Assembly (NCBI GenBank): GCA_018701395.1 | Contig: JABIWU010000003.1 | Span: forward strand, 1 to 64,000 | DNA length: 64,000 bases | Origin: Phycisphaerae bacterium | GTDB taxonomy: Bacteria > Planctomycetota > Phycisphaerae > Phycisphaerales > SM1A02 | Direction: 5' to 3' | Shown here: one piece after another, positions 37,093 through 46,617 of the stretch | How the letters are laid out: each line of letters starts with the position of its first letter | How positions within the stretch are numbered: the first letter of the stretch is position 1 | Position numbers and translations under genes: made by a program | The notes under the pieces: generated by a model | Databases searched by the model: none | What the model was told of the DNA's origin: nothing | What the model saw: the letters and a program-made list of their open reading frames with translations, nothing else

Positions 37093-37433
37093 AAAAAGGG
37101 TGGTTTAAAAAAGCGTTTCATGTGGATTCAGATGAGTCAATTGAGCCCAATGAAAAGCAAAAAAATGCCCTAGACATGCTCTGTCGGGGTATCATTCGGC
37201 GCGGCTTAACCACTCCCGCCATTATTGGCGTGGAAATGGGGCGACCCTTGAACTTTCTTGGCTCGCAGACAATGCACTTTTTCACTCCGCTCATTTCAGC
37301 GTTTGTGCCAACAGAAAGTTGGAGCGCTGTTGCGGAGTTCTTAGAACACCGTGGTTCGGTTGATTGGATCCGAAACCGCATCGAAGAGTTAGAGAATGAG
37401 ATGGATACAACCAAAGAGAAACCAAAAAAATGA
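37089..37433 (+). CDS. Small soluble protein in the GlmL-like operon
   Basis: 114 residues. A basic start (MKKGWFKKAF) and charged linker, then a helical core with LDMLCRGIIRRGLTTPAIIGVEMGRP, and a Glu/Lys coiled-coil-like tail. No known motif. It overlaps both neighbours start to stop (ATGA at each end), so it is translationally coupled to the ATPase gene and probably a stoichiometric partner. Confidence 0.75.
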   Translation: MKKGWFKKAFHVDSDESIEPNEKQKNALDMLCRGIIRRGLTTPAIIGVEMGRPLNFLGSQTMHFFTPLISAFVPTESWSAVAEFLEHRGSVDWIRNRIEELENEMDTTKEKPKK

Positions 37434-39256
37434 CAATCGATTTAGAAAACATTAGTGTCATCCTTGCAACCGACTGTGGTAGTACAACTACCAAGGCAAT
37501 CCTCATTGAAAAAATTGATGGTCAATACCGTCAAACGTACCGTGGTGAAGCGCCAACAACAGTTGAGAAACCATTTGCGAATGTAACCATTGGTGTTACG
37601 AACGCGGTGACTGAGATCAGCGAGCTTGCCGGTCGTAAATTAACGAATGAAGATGGAACTATTAATCAGCCAGCACAAGGCGATGATGGTTGCGATTTAT
37701 ATATTTCAACTTCTAGTGCGGGCGGTGGTCTTCAAATGATGGTCGCTGGTGTCATTGCAGAAATGACTGCAGCATCTGCAAAACGCGCAGCGCTTGGGGC
37801 AGGCGCGATTGTTATGGATGTAATTTCAACCAATGACAAACGCCGACCTCACGAACAGATTCAAAGAATTCGCGAACTTCGTCCAGACATGATTTTGATT
37901 TCAGGCGGAACTGACGGCGGAACAACAGAAAAAGTAGTTCAACTTGCTGAACTTATTGCTCCCGCAAAACCGCAGCCACGATTTGGCAGTGAATATGAAA
38001 TGCCTATTATTTTTGCAGGCAATAAAATGGCAGCGAGTGAAGTCGAATCAACACTTCAAGAAGATTGGATTGACCTTGCGATTGTTGAAAATCTTCGTCC
38101 AAAACTTGAGCAGGAAAATTTAGGCCCAGCACGTGATAAAATTCATGATGTATTCCTTGAGCACGTTATGGCACACGCTCCCGGCTACGACATGTTAATG
38201 GATTGGTCTGATGCGCCAATTATGCCAACACCAGGGGCTGTTGGCGATATTTTGCAAACAATTGCAAAGAAAGAAAACATTAATGTTGTAGGAGTTGATA
38301 TCGGCGGCGCAACAACTGACGTGTTTAGTGTTTTCGAGGGAACATTTAACAGAACAGTTTCTGCAAACCTTGGAATGAGTTATTCCATCTCAAATGTGTG
38401 TGCAGAAGCAACGATGCCGAACGTTTTGCGTTGGGTGCATTTTGACATGGACGAACGACAACTTCGCAACCGTGTTAAAAATAAAATGATTCGCCCAACA
38501 ACAATTCCGCAATCGCTCGAGTCCCTTATTTTTGAACAAGCAGTTGCTCGCGAAGCACTTCGCCTTGCATACAAACAACATAAAGAATTTGCGACAACCC
38601 TTAAGGGAGTCCAACAGCAACGAACTGTTGGCGATACGTTTAGTCAGCAAACTGGCGGCAATACTATTGTTAACAATATGACATTGAACTTACTCGTTGC
38701 TTCTGGTGGTGTTCTTTCCCATGCGCCTAGTATGAACCAAACAGCGATGATGCTTGTTGATGCGTTTGAACCTGAAGGTTGCACTGATCTTGCGAAAGAC
38801 TCAATCTTTATGATGCCTCACCTTGGCGTGCTTTCCGCAGTACATCCGGAAGCTGCGGCACAAGTCTTTGAACGCGATTGCTTGGTGTACTTGGGTACAT
38901 GCATTGCGGCTAAAGGTTTAGGTAAACTCGGCAAGCCTTGTTTCTCATGGACACTTTCTGGCGATGTCAATGCATCAGGAACTTGCAATTTTGGTGATCT
39001 TGAATGTATCGATATGGCTCCAGATCAAACAGCTACTATTTTGTGCGAACCAGCAAGAGGATTTGACCTTGGTGCTGGTAACGGCAAAAAAGTTTCGCAT
39101 GAAGTTCGTGGCGGAACTGTCGGATTGATTATCGATGGTCGTGGGCGACCCCTTGGCCTTCCGGAAGATAGGCAACAATGCCAAATGTCCATGAAAACAT
39201 GGGTAGAAAACATGGCACTCTATGAGGAGATTGACGTTGCAGTCGCAACGGCTTAA
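37430..39256 (+). CDS. GlmL/MutL-like ASKHA-fold ATPase
   Basis: 608 residues. It opens with the ASKHA phosphate-1 loop ATDCGSTTTKAILIE and has a second phosphate loop GVDIGGATTDVFSVFEG near 286-302. SSAGGGLQMMVAGVI, LISGGTDGGTTEKVV and a C-terminal GRGRPLGLP are visible. This is the family annotated as glutamate mutase L or MutL, thought to reactivate a B12 mutase, but it is about 150 residues longer than clostridial GlmL. No mutase subunit gene is in the window. Its companions here are membrane proteins. Confidence 0.8.
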   Translation: MTIDLENISVILATDCGSTTTKAILIEKIDGQYRQTYRGEAPTTVEKPFANVTIGVTNAVTEISELAGRKLTNEDGTINQPAQGDDGCDLYISTSSAGGGLQMMVAGVIAEMTAASAKRAALGAGAIVMDVISTNDKRRPHEQIQRIRELRPDMILISGGTDGGTTEKVVQLAELIAPAKPQPRFGSEYEMPIIFAGNKMAASEVESTLQEDWIDLAIVENLRPKLEQENLGPARDKIHDVFLEHVMAHAPGYDMLMDWSDAPIMPTPGAVGDILQTIAKKENINVVGVDIGGATTDVFSVFEGTFNRTVSANLGMSYSISNVCAEATMPNVLRWVHFDMDERQLRNRVKNKMIRPTTIPQSLESLIFEQAVAREALRLAYKQHKEFATTLKGVQQQRTVGDTFSQQTGGNTIVNNMTLNLLVASGGVLSHAPSMNQTAMMLVDAFEPEGCTDLAKDSIFMMPHLGVLSAVHPEAAAQVFERDCLVYLGTCIAAKGLGKLGKPCFSWTLSGDVNASGTCNFGDLECIDMAPDQTATILCEPARGFDLGAGNGKKVSHEVRGGTVGLIIDGRGRPLGLPEDRQQCQMSMKTWVENMALYEEIDVAVATA

Positions 39257-39259
39257 AAA

Positions 39260-40381
39260 ATGGCACACGCATACACACCAGGATTGAAAGTCACTAACCG
39301 AATGAAGCACAGCGTCGTTCGGATGTTGCCAATAAAAGGCGATGTAATGGTTAAGGTTGGCGATTCAGTTGTTGCTGATCAAATTGTCGCGGCAACCTAC
39401 ATGCCAGGCGATGTTTACCCACTGAATATGGCAAACCTTCTCGCTGTACCACCCAAAGATGTTTTGTCATTAATGATATGCAAAGAGGGTCAAAAAGTCG
39501 AGAAAGGCGAGGCAGTCGCTGAGACTGCAGGTATCTTCGGCAAGTTTAAGAAAAAATATAATTCGCCATATGCAGGAACTATCGAAACGGTTTCAGATGT
39601 GACAGGACAGGTAATTCTTCGAGGGCCAGATATTCCAGTTGAAGTAAAAGCGTATGTCACTGGAACGGTTACGGATGTAAATCCAGAAATTGGTTGCACG
39701 GTCGAATCGGACGTCGCATTTATTCAAGGCATCTTCGGTATCGGAGGCGAAACCTGTGGCACGATTAAATTCGCAGTCAAGGCAAGCGACGAAATACTCA
39801 CCGCATCTTCAATTACACAAGATATGAAGGGGTGTGTAGTCATCGGTGGAGCTAGAATTACAGATGATTCAATTGAAGAAGCGAGAAAAGTCGGCGCTGT
39901 TGCTCTTGTCGGCGGGGGTATGGATGACCAAGATTTGAAAGAGTTTCTTGGATATGACCTTGGGGTTGCAATTACAGGAAGCGAAAAGAAGGGGATTACT
40001 GTGATTGTTACGGAGGGGTTCGGTGATATTGCCATGGCTAATCGAACGTTCGACTTATTGAAGCGATTTGAAGGTCATGAGGCATCTGTAAATGGTGCAA
40101 CGCAAATTCGAGCCGGTGTTATGCGTCCAGAAATCATTATTCCCATCGATTCTGGCGCCAGCGAAGTGGAAATAGAATACGAGGGTGGGTATCTAGAAAT
40201 CGGTAAATCACTACGAATAATCCGAGATCCGTACTTTGGAATTATCGGGACGGTAAAAGCACTGCCCTCCGAGCCACATGTTTTGGGTTCAGGCTCAAAA
40301 GCCAGAGTTCTTGAAGTAGAACTTAAAACGGGAGAATCGGTTATCGTGCCCAGAGCTAATGTTGAACTTATTGAGGAATAG
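39260..40381 (+). CDS. Barrel-sandwich (lipoyl-like) protein with C-terminal KOW-like barrel
   Basis: 373 residues. The N-terminal half repeats beta-hairpin patterns of biotinyl/lipoyl or RnfC/NqrA-type folds (IKGDVMVKVGDSVVADQIV, KEGQKVEKGEAVAE, SPYAGTIETVSD) but has no MKM biotinylation or DKA lipoylation site. The middle part is alpha/beta with GCVVIGGARI. The C-terminus (IIGTVKALP ... VELKTGESVIVPRANVELIE) resembles a KOW/SH3 barrel. It is soluble and follows the ATPase gene by three bases. Confidence 0.7.
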   Translation: MAHAYTPGLKVTNRMKHSVVRMLPIKGDVMVKVGDSVVADQIVAATYMPGDVYPLNMANLLAVPPKDVLSLMICKEGQKVEKGEAVAETAGIFGKFKKKYNSPYAGTIETVSDVTGQVILRGPDIPVEVKAYVTGTVTDVNPEIGCTVESDVAFIQGIFGIGGETCGTIKFAVKASDEILTASSITQDMKGCVVIGGARITDDSIEEARKVGAVALVGGGMDDQDLKEFLGYDLGVAITGSEKKGITVIVTEGFGDIAMANRTFDLLKRFEGHEASVNGATQIRAGVMRPEIIIPIDSGASEVEIEYEGGYLEIGKSLRIIRDPYFGIIGTVKALPSEPHVLGSGSKARVLEVELKTGESVIVPRANVELIEE

Positions 40382-40397
40382 TACCGAGTAATAATCT

Positions 40398-41717
40398 ATG
40401 AAAAAAAGTCACACGTTCTATATAGGTGTTTTTGTATCACTCGCATACTCGGGTGTTGCATCTGCACTTTCTTTCGAAACGCTCCCCGAACCGCCGATGG
40501 ATTTAGTGGTGATTGATACGCCTGATGATGCAGGCAATTCAGTGGAATTGGATTGGGCACTTTCTGGAACAGATATTTTCAACCCGTTGATTGAAAATGC
40601 TAGCGATACAGATCCGTCCACTATTGTTGCCACGTATTCAATCGAGCGAAAAGTTTCCGATGCAATCGGAAGCGAACTCGACGAGTCAGATTTGAATTGG
40701 CAGAAAGTCTCTGAAGCGGGCGCTGGCGAATCACACTGGACCGACCGAACAGTAGAGCGTGGTTGGACCTATGACTACCGAATTTGTTCAGTCGATAATC
40801 AAGGCGACAGTTCAACTTGGTGCAATGGAGAGCCTGTAACACCAGTTATGCAGATATTTAATATGTCAAAAGCGTGGCTTGCAATATTCATGCTTATTTT
40901 TGGTGGGTTTATCGCTTACTTTATTAATCAGGCGCGAGCAGGAAAACCGTTGTGGGTTCGAAAAATTGCAGGGCTTGAAGCGATTGATGAAGCAGTCGGC
41001 CGCGCAACAGAAATGGGACGTCCTGTTCTGTTCGTTGCGGGCATTCAAGATATCAATGAAATCCAAACGCTAGCTGGTTTGACGGTTTTATCACGCGTGG
41101 CAAAAACAGCAGCAGAGTATGGTGCACAAATAGAAGTACCAACCTGTCGTTCTCTAGTAATGGCTGCTGCTCGGGAAACTGTTGAAGCGGCATACCTTTC
41201 AGCAGGCGCTCCAGATGCATACCAACCAGATAAAATTCACTACTTAACAGATGAACAATTTGCATTTGTTGCAGGTGTAACTGGCTACATGGTTCGCGAA
41301 GAACCAGCCGCATGTATTTACATGGGTGGCTTCTACGCTGAATCACTCATTCTCGCAGAAACAGGTAATCACATCGGCGCGATTCAAGTTGCTGGTACTG
41401 CGATGCCAAGCCAGTTGCCTTTCTTTGTTGCTTCGTGCGATTACACGTTGATTGGTGAAGAATTCTTTGCAGCGTCGGCGTATCTTTCAGGTGACCCACT
41501 GCAAATTGGTTCACTTAAAGGTCAAGATTACGGCAAGTTCTTTAGTGTTTTAATTCTTGTCATTGGCATTTTCTTTGCCTCGATTATCTCGCTCTCGGAT
41601 AGCGAGGATGGGCTTGCAGTCGATTCGCTTAATTACATCAATAACAATATGCTTGGCTCAGAGGGCTTGGGCTCATTTGGCGGGGGAGACACAGACATAG
41701 AGGGAGACGACTCGTGA
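40398..41717 (+). CDS. Membrane protein with exported Fn3-like domain and cytoplasmic alpha/beta domain
   Basis: 439 residues. Signal peptide (about 1-23), an exported Fn3-like beta domain (about 30-155, with WTYDYRICSVDNQGDSS), a membrane segment near 160-178, a cytoplasmic alpha/beta domain (EMGRPVLFVAGI, CIYMGGFYAESLILAE), then a second membrane segment near 381-399 and a Gly/Asp tail. I recall similar cytoplasmic parts labelled DUF6754, but this is memory, not a search. It overlaps the next gene (GTGA). Confidence 0.72.
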   Translation: MKKSHTFYIGVFVSLAYSGVASALSFETLPEPPMDLVVIDTPDDAGNSVELDWALSGTDIFNPLIENASDTDPSTIVATYSIERKVSDAIGSELDESDLNWQKVSEAGAGESHWTDRTVERGWTYDYRICSVDNQGDSSTWCNGEPVTPVMQIFNMSKAWLAIFMLIFGGFIAYFINQARAGKPLWVRKIAGLEAIDEAVGRATEMGRPVLFVAGIQDINEIQTLAGLTVLSRVAKTAAEYGAQIEVPTCRSLVMAAARETVEAAYLSAGAPDAYQPDKIHYLTDEQFAFVAGVTGYMVREEPAACIYMGGFYAESLILAETGNHIGAIQVAGTAMPSQLPFFVASCDYTLIGEEFFAASAYLSGDPLQIGSLKGQDYGKFFSVLILVIGIFFASIISLSDSEDGLAVDSLNYINNNMLGSEGLGSFGGGDTDIEGDDS

Positions 41718-42409
41718 AAAGAACAGTCCCATTAATAATTGCAATTGTTGCTGGCTTTGTCCTGCTGATTGCAAACTTCATCCCTTTTGCTGAGGACTGG
41801 GGTTTAACTGCTCAGGAATGGTTTAACATTCTTGCAGTTGGCGCAATGATTTTAGGTGGGGGAAACCTTGTCAAACTGCATCTCATGAAAATTTCTGGTC
41901 AACGGAAGGGTTGGGGTTACTCAGTCGTGACCATTGGTTGTTTCGTTGGCACACTTATTTTTGGTTTATTCAAGATAGGCGTGCATCCAAATGAAATCTA
42001 TCCAAATGTTGGATGGTCAGGGTACTACCTTGAAGGTGGCTCGGGCTTGTGGTGGATTTATCAACACATGATTGTTCCACTTACATCGATGATGTTTGCA
42101 ATGTTGGCCTTCTACGTTGCCACAGCGGCATTCCGAGCGTTTCGCGCAAAAAACACAGAGGCAACCTTGTTGCTTGTCACAGCGGGCGTCGTTCTGCTTG
42201 GTCAAACCTATGCGGGCGTTTGGCTCTTCGAGGGCTGGTTACCAGAATCTATGCAATGGCTTCGTTTTGACCACTTAACTGAATGGGTTATGAATATTCC
42301 AAACACGGGAGGTACACGGGCAATAACGATTGGTATCGCACTTGGCGTTGTTGCAACCTCCCTTCGAATTCTTCTGGGCGTTGACCGCTCCTATCTGGGG
42401 CAAGATTAA
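41714..42409 (+). CDS. Polytopic membrane protein of the GlmL-like operon
   Basis: 231 residues beginning at GTG, with about six hydrophobic segments. Loops contain conserved-looking Trp and Gly (GWSGYYLEGGSGLWWIYQH, MQWLRFDHLTEWV). No transporter or enzyme signature. It overlaps the upstream gene by four bases and is followed at three bases by the next one. Confidence 0.72.
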   Translation: MKRTVPLIIAIVAGFVLLIANFIPFAEDWGLTAQEWFNILAVGAMILGGGNLVKLHLMKISGQRKGWGYSVVTIGCFVGTLIFGLFKIGVHPNEIYPNVGWSGYYLEGGSGLWWIYQHMIVPLTSMMFAMLAFYVATAAFRAFRAKNTEATLLLVTAGVVLLGQTYAGVWLFEGWLPESMQWLRFDHLTEWVMNIPNTGGTRAITIGIALGVVATSLRILLGVDRSYLGQD

Positions 42410-42412
42410 ACC

Positions 42413-43264
42413 ATGTTAAAAATACTCCAAAATATAGACCGTCGTTGGGTTTTTCTCTTTATGTTGTTAGCAGTCGCAATTCCGATTCTTGCAAAAACTG
42501 TTTTTCCTGTAAATATATCACCGCAAACAATGATGGTCTTCAATGCAATTGAAGATTTGCCAGATGGATCAAGGATTCTACTCTCGTATGATTTTGACCC
42601 TGCATCGCAAGGCGAACTTCTTCCGATGGCGCAAGCGTTTACTCGGCATTGTTCCATCAAAGGACACAAACAATATTACATGGCGCTTTGGCCACTGGGT
42701 TCACCGATGGTTGACTTGAGCATTGACACGATTGAATCTGAATATCCGAACTTGGTGTATGGTGAAGATTACGTGAAGTTCGATTACAAAACTGGTGGCG
42801 AAGCAGTTATCCGAATGATTACGCAAGACTTACGCGGTATGTACGAATTAGATTCAAAAGGTGTTTCACTTGACAACATTCCAATGACAAAGAATATTAA
42901 AAATATTCAAGACATGGATTTAATCATCAATGTAAGTGCAGGCGACCCAGGCACGAAACAATGGGTCCAATTCGCTGCAACGCCGTTTGGAATAACCACA
43001 GTTTCTGGTTGTACTGGAGTACAAGCACCTCAAATGTACCCGTACATTCCAGATCAACTTGCTGGTGTTCTTGGCGCGATTAAAGCAGCGGCAGAATACG
43101 AAGCAGCAATCGATGAAGTATATCCATCAATTGCAAGCAACCCAAAGGCACAAGAAGCCAAACGAAGAATGGGACCGCAGTTGGTGGCTCATGGTTTGAT
43201 GGTTTGTTTAATTATTCTTGGCAACATAATTTTCTTTGTTAGCCGAAAGCGAGGTTTAGCGTAA
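42413..43264 (+). CDS. Bitopic membrane protein of the GlmL-like operon
   Basis: 283 residues. An N-terminal membrane segment (about 12-30) and a C-terminal one (about 257-276) enclose a roughly 220-residue alpha/beta domain with LLSYDFDPASQGELLPMAQAF and MDLIINVSAGDPGTKQWVQF. The domain is probably extracytoplasmic if the N-terminus is inside. No known catalytic motif. Its stop shares a base with the next start (TAATG). Confidence 0.72.
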   Translation: MLKILQNIDRRWVFLFMLLAVAIPILAKTVFPVNISPQTMMVFNAIEDLPDGSRILLSYDFDPASQGELLPMAQAFTRHCSIKGHKQYYMALWPLGSPMVDLSIDTIESEYPNLVYGEDYVKFDYKTGGEAVIRMITQDLRGMYELDSKGVSLDNIPMTKNIKNIQDMDLIINVSAGDPGTKQWVQFAATPFGITTVSGCTGVQAPQMYPYIPDQLAGVLGAIKAAAEYEAAIDEVYPSIASNPKAQEAKRRMGPQLVAHGLMVCLIILGNIIFFVSRKRGLA

Positions 43265-44229
43265 TGGATAAATCATCAGAAGCATCCAAAAATTCAAACA
43301 CCTTAATTTGGGGTATCATTTTTATTATTGGCGCAATATTGCTTGTGTGGAGTATGTCTACTTCAAGAACAGGCCAAGTCTGGGTTACACCAGAACAGCA
43401 TGCTTTTACTGCAGGCGCTGATGGTAAGTACAGCGCAACAGATACTCCATCTTCTGAAGATATTGCATGGGTAACGTACAACGTTGTTCCAGATAGTGAA
43501 CTAACTCAAGAAGTAATTGATAGTGGCAGTGCAACTTTAAGTTGGTCAAGAACAATTGGTTTGTGGTTAGCAGCAATCTTCACGCTGTTTATTCTGTCGT
43601 TCTTGGTCGGTGATAATCCAGCATACAAATTTGCAGAAGCAATGGTCGTTGGGACTTCTGCCGGCTATGTCATGGTTATTGGAATATGGGATGTTTTTGT
43701 ACCACTCTTGCTGGGTAAATTGGCTCCTGGATTTGTGCAAACAGCATTTCTTCCAGGCATGGATGCATCAGCAGGAACGCAGCTTCTCTATATTATTCCA
43801 GCAATATTAATCATCATGTTGTTGTTCCAATTGATGCCAAGCGGAGGCTGGATTAGCCGATGGCCAATCGCATTCTTTATTGGTATTACTGCGGGCTACC
43901 GAATGATTGGGTATGTTGAAGCAGATCTTGTTGCTCAAATTAAAGCTGCGATTGTCCCACTATGGGTTACTGGCGAAAATGGTTTTGTTTTCTGGCCGTC
44001 TTTTAACGCAGTTATACTGACTGTAGCAACACTCAGCGCGATGATTTACTTCTTCTTCTCGGTCGAGCACAAGGGACTTCTCGGAAAGACTGCTCGAGTT
44101 GGTATTTGGTTCTTAATGATTACGTTTGGCGCTTCATTTGGGTACACCGTGATGGGTCGTATTGCACTCTTGGCAGCACGATTGGAATTCTTGTTCGGAG
44201 ATTGGCTCCACTTCATCCCAAGCAGTTAA
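43264..44229 (+). CDS. Polytopic membrane protein, last gene of the GlmL-like operon
   Basis: 321 residues with about eight hydrophobic segments. After the first (about 15-31) comes a 70-residue soluble stretch (VWVTPEQHAFTAG...), then seven more segments with Gly-rich and Trp-rich loops. No transporter signature is recognised. A strong terminator begins 27 bases after the stop, which marks the end of the operon. Confidence 0.72.
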   Translation: MDKSSEASKNSNTLIWGIIFIIGAILLVWSMSTSRTGQVWVTPEQHAFTAGADGKYSATDTPSSEDIAWVTYNVVPDSELTQEVIDSGSATLSWSRTIGLWLAAIFTLFILSFLVGDNPAYKFAEAMVVGTSAGYVMVIGIWDVFVPLLLGKLAPGFVQTAFLPGMDASAGTQLLYIIPAILIIMLLFQLMPSGGWISRWPIAFFIGITAGYRMIGYVEADLVAQIKAAIVPLWVTGENGFVFWPSFNAVILTVATLSAMIYFFFSVEHKGLLGKTARVGIWFLMITFGASFGYTVMGRIALLAARLEFLFGDWLHFIPSS

Positions 44230-44255
44230 TTTTTTATGGTTTAAAAGCACTTTTT

Positions 44256-44286
44256 AAGAGAGCACGGCAAGCCGTGCTCTCTTTTT
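44256..44286 (+). terminator. Rho-independent terminator of the GlmL-like operon
   Basis: AAGAGAGCACGG and CCGTGCTCTCTT pair over 12 bases around a CAAG loop and are followed by a T-run. It separates the membrane operon from the rpmF-fab operon. Confidence 0.9.
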
Positions 44287-44350
44287 GCTTGTGTATGGGG
44301 TTAGAATCGTAGTATGCAATGGCCCAGCGCTAGCGTGGGAATCTTAATTT

Positions 44351-44359
44351 TGCTATAAT
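44351..44359 (+). promoter_or_regulatory. Extended -10 promoter of the rpmF-fab operon
   Basis: TGCTATAAT is a perfect TGn extended -10. It predicts a start near 44366 and a leader of about 53 bases before rpmF. The -35 is weak, as expected for this promoter type. Confidence 0.6.
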
Positions 44360-44418
44360 TCCGCATTCATTCCATGGCTTTTTGTTAGCCCCATTTTTGT
44401 TGAAGAAGGTATAGATCG

Positions 44419-44598
44419 ATGCTCCCAAAACTACGAACATCCCCAGCACGAAAGCGTAAACGTCGCTCGCACCACGCGCTTAATAGCTCAAACTTGGCTT
44501 TGTGCCCAAACTGTGGAAACAACCGCTTGCCGCACCGGTCTTGCCCAAGTTGCGGCTATGTACGCCCTGGTCTTCAAGTAAAAGCTACAAAGGCGTAA
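44419..44598 (+). CDS. rpmF: 50S ribosomal protein L32
   Basis: 59 residues, too short for a 60-residue cut-off. It reads MLPKLRTSPARKRKRR, then HHALNSSNLALCPNCGNN and HRSCPSCGYV, which is the L32 pattern with two CxxC pairs (CPNC and CPSC) forming a zinc site. The usual VPKR N-terminus is changed to LPKL. GAAGAAGGT precedes the ATG. It heads the classic rpmF-plsX-fabH order, joining ribosome and lipid synthesis in one operon. Confidence 0.95.
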   Translation: MLPKLRTSPARKRKRRSHHALNSSNLALCPNCGNNRLPHRSCPSCGYVRPGLQVKATKA

Positions 44599-44604
44599 CT
44601 TTTA

Positions 44605-45624
44605 ATGCGAATTGGCGTTGATGTGATGGGGGGCGATCTCGCACCGTACCCTATTCTAGAGGGAGCCCTTGCTGCTACTTCAAAACTAGAATCAGACGAC
44701 GTTGTTGTCCTCTACGGGGACGAAGATATTATTTACGAGGGAATTGCTAACACAACCCTTGGCCACGCAAAGGTTGAGGTTGTAGCAACTACAGAATCAA
44801 TTTCAATGGATGAAAGTCCAGTCGACGCTGTCCGAGGTAAACAAGACAGTTCACTTGTGGTGATGTGCAAAGCAGCATCTCGCAAAGCAGAGAACCCACT
44901 TGATGCAGTAATTTCTGCTGGCAATACTGGCGCATTTGTCGCAGGTAGCCAAATGTATTTACGAAGACTTGACGGTGTTCATCGTCCTGGAATTGCAGCA
45001 GCAGTTCCTACATTTGCAGGAACAGTTGCCTTCATCGATGTTGGCGCAAATATTGAACCAAAACCAGTACATCTTGCCCAGTATGGCGTGATGGGAAAAG
45101 TATACGCAAAGCGGATTCTTGGAATCGATAATCCACGCGTCGCCTTGATGAATGTCGGCGGCGAGGAACAAAAAGGCACAAGTAATCTTAAGCTTGTTCG
45201 AGATATGCTACGCGCTGCACCAGATATTAATTTTGTTGGGTATATCGAAGGGCGAACGCTTTTTGATGGTGGTGCTGATGTTGTTATTACAGACGGAATC
45301 GTTGGTAATGTAAGCATCAAACTTGCGGAAGGTCTTGCGACGGGTTTGCTTACAAAGATAGCGCGTGATGTTGCTGCAGCGGATCCAAAACTTGCTGAAG
45401 CATTTAAGCCAATCATGCAAAAGTTTTATTCCGATTACGATTATCACGAATATGGTGGCGCTCCTTTGTTGGGCGTTAACGGCATCAGCATGATTTGTCA
45501 CGGTAGTTCAGAAGCACGAACAATCACAAACGCAATTATTCGGGTGAAGCAATTTTCAACAGCGGGCGTGAACAAACATATTACAGAGCAACTTGCATCC
45601 ATTGAAGAATTGAGCATCGCATGA
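44605..45624 (+). CDS. plsX: Phosphate acyltransferase PlsX
   Basis: 339 residues. It makes acyl-phosphate from acyl-ACP, the first step of the PlsX/PlsY phospholipid route. The start MRIGVDVMGGDLAPYP, the SMDESPVDAVRGKQDSS block, ISAGNTGAF, DVGANIEPKP and NVGGEEQKGT are typical. It lies seven bases after rpmF and overlaps fabH by four. Confidence 0.96.
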   Translation: MRIGVDVMGGDLAPYPILEGALAATSKLESDDVVVLYGDEDIIYEGIANTTLGHAKVEVVATTESISMDESPVDAVRGKQDSSLVVMCKAASRKAENPLDAVISAGNTGAFVAGSQMYLRRLDGVHRPGIAAAVPTFAGTVAFIDVGANIEPKPVHLAQYGVMGKVYAKRILGIDNPRVALMNVGGEEQKGTSNLKLVRDMLRAAPDINFVGYIEGRTLFDGGADVVITDGIVGNVSIKLAEGLATGLLTKIARDVAAADPKLAEAFKPIMQKFYSDYDYHEYGGAPLLGVNGISMICHGSSEARTITNAIIRVKQFSTAGVNKHITEQLASIEELSIA

Positions 45625-46616
45625 CAAGCACTATGCCTTGCGGGGTTCGTATACTAGGTACTGGCTCGTGCGTTCCGGACGATATACTTGGCAATGAAGA
45701 ATTGGCAAAAAGATTTGATGTCGACGTTGCCTGGATTGAGCAAAGAACGGGCATTGTTGAGAGACGTTTATGTAGCGAGGGCGAGGGTACGTTTGAGTTG
45801 CAAACTCGTGCGTTAAAAAAAGCGCTTAAAGATGCAGGGATTAAAGGCTCAGACCTATCGTTAATTATTTGTGCTTCGGTCACATCAGAAATGACTTGTC
45901 CATCCAATGCTTGCAGACTGTCCGCAGAAGTTAATGCAGCACCTGCAGGCGCCTTCGATATTATTGCTGCGTGTTCAGGTTTTGTGTATGCAATGAATCT
46001 TGCCGACAGTTTAATACGTAGTGGTACGCAGCACACAATCGCAGTTGTTGGTTGCGATGCAATGAGTAAACTGACGGACTCCCTTGACCGCGGAACATCC
46101 ATTTTGTTCGGCGATGCAGCGGGGGCTGTTATTCTGCAAAAATGCGACGACCCAGAGATTGGATGTTTTTACCAAACCATGAACGCCAACGGCGAACCGT
46201 GGCCGGCACTTTATATTCCATCATGCGAAGAGGAAGTTGTTGAAGGAGATACTGCGACAACGACCTATGGCAAATTAAGAATGCGTGGAAAAGAAGTTTA
46301 TAAATTTGCAGTAACAACCTTTCAACAAATTGCAGAAACGCTTTTAGAAGAAACCGGATTAACGCCTAAAGATGTTAGCCAATTCATTTGTCACCAATCG
46401 AACATGCGAATTATTGAATCCGCACAGGCCAAACTAGGATTGCCTGACGAAAAAGTATATAAAAATATCAGTCATTTTGGTAATAGTTCAGCAGGCGCCG
46501 CAGCGCTTTGCTTCGATCAACTATGGCAAGATGGAAAAATTAATCGCGGCGATGTTATTGTCCTTCTCGCTTTCGGTGGCGGACTTACATGGGCCAGTAG
46601 CGCTTGGAGAATTTGA
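45621..46616 (+). CDS. fabH: Beta-ketoacyl-ACP synthase III
   Basis: 331 residues. It condenses acetyl-CoA with malonyl-ACP to start fatty-acid synthesis. Catalytic Cys near 117 (IAACSGFVYA), His near 257 (FICHQSNMRI) and Asn near 287 (FGNSSAG) are all present. It begins within the plsX stop (ATGA) and fabD follows by one base. Confidence 0.96.
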   Translation: MTSTMPCGVRILGTGSCVPDDILGNEELAKRFDVDVAWIEQRTGIVERRLCSEGEGTFELQTRALKKALKDAGIKGSDLSLIICASVTSEMTCPSNACRLSAEVNAAPAGAFDIIAACSGFVYAMNLADSLIRSGTQHTIAVVGCDAMSKLTDSLDRGTSILFGDAAGAVILQKCDDPEIGCFYQTMNANGEPWPALYIPSCEEEVVEGDTATTTYGKLRMRGKEVYKFAVTTFQQIAETLLEETGLTPKDVSQFICHQSNMRIIESAQAKLGLPDEKVYKNISHFGNSSAGAAALCFDQLWQDGKINRGDVIVLLAFGGGLTWASSAWRI

Positions 46617-46617
46617 A

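Noticed and set aside
37430-39256. Simple annotation as the glutamate mutase accessory protein GlmL
   Set aside because: The fold fits, but no mutase subunits are nearby and the protein is much longer; only the family name is kept.
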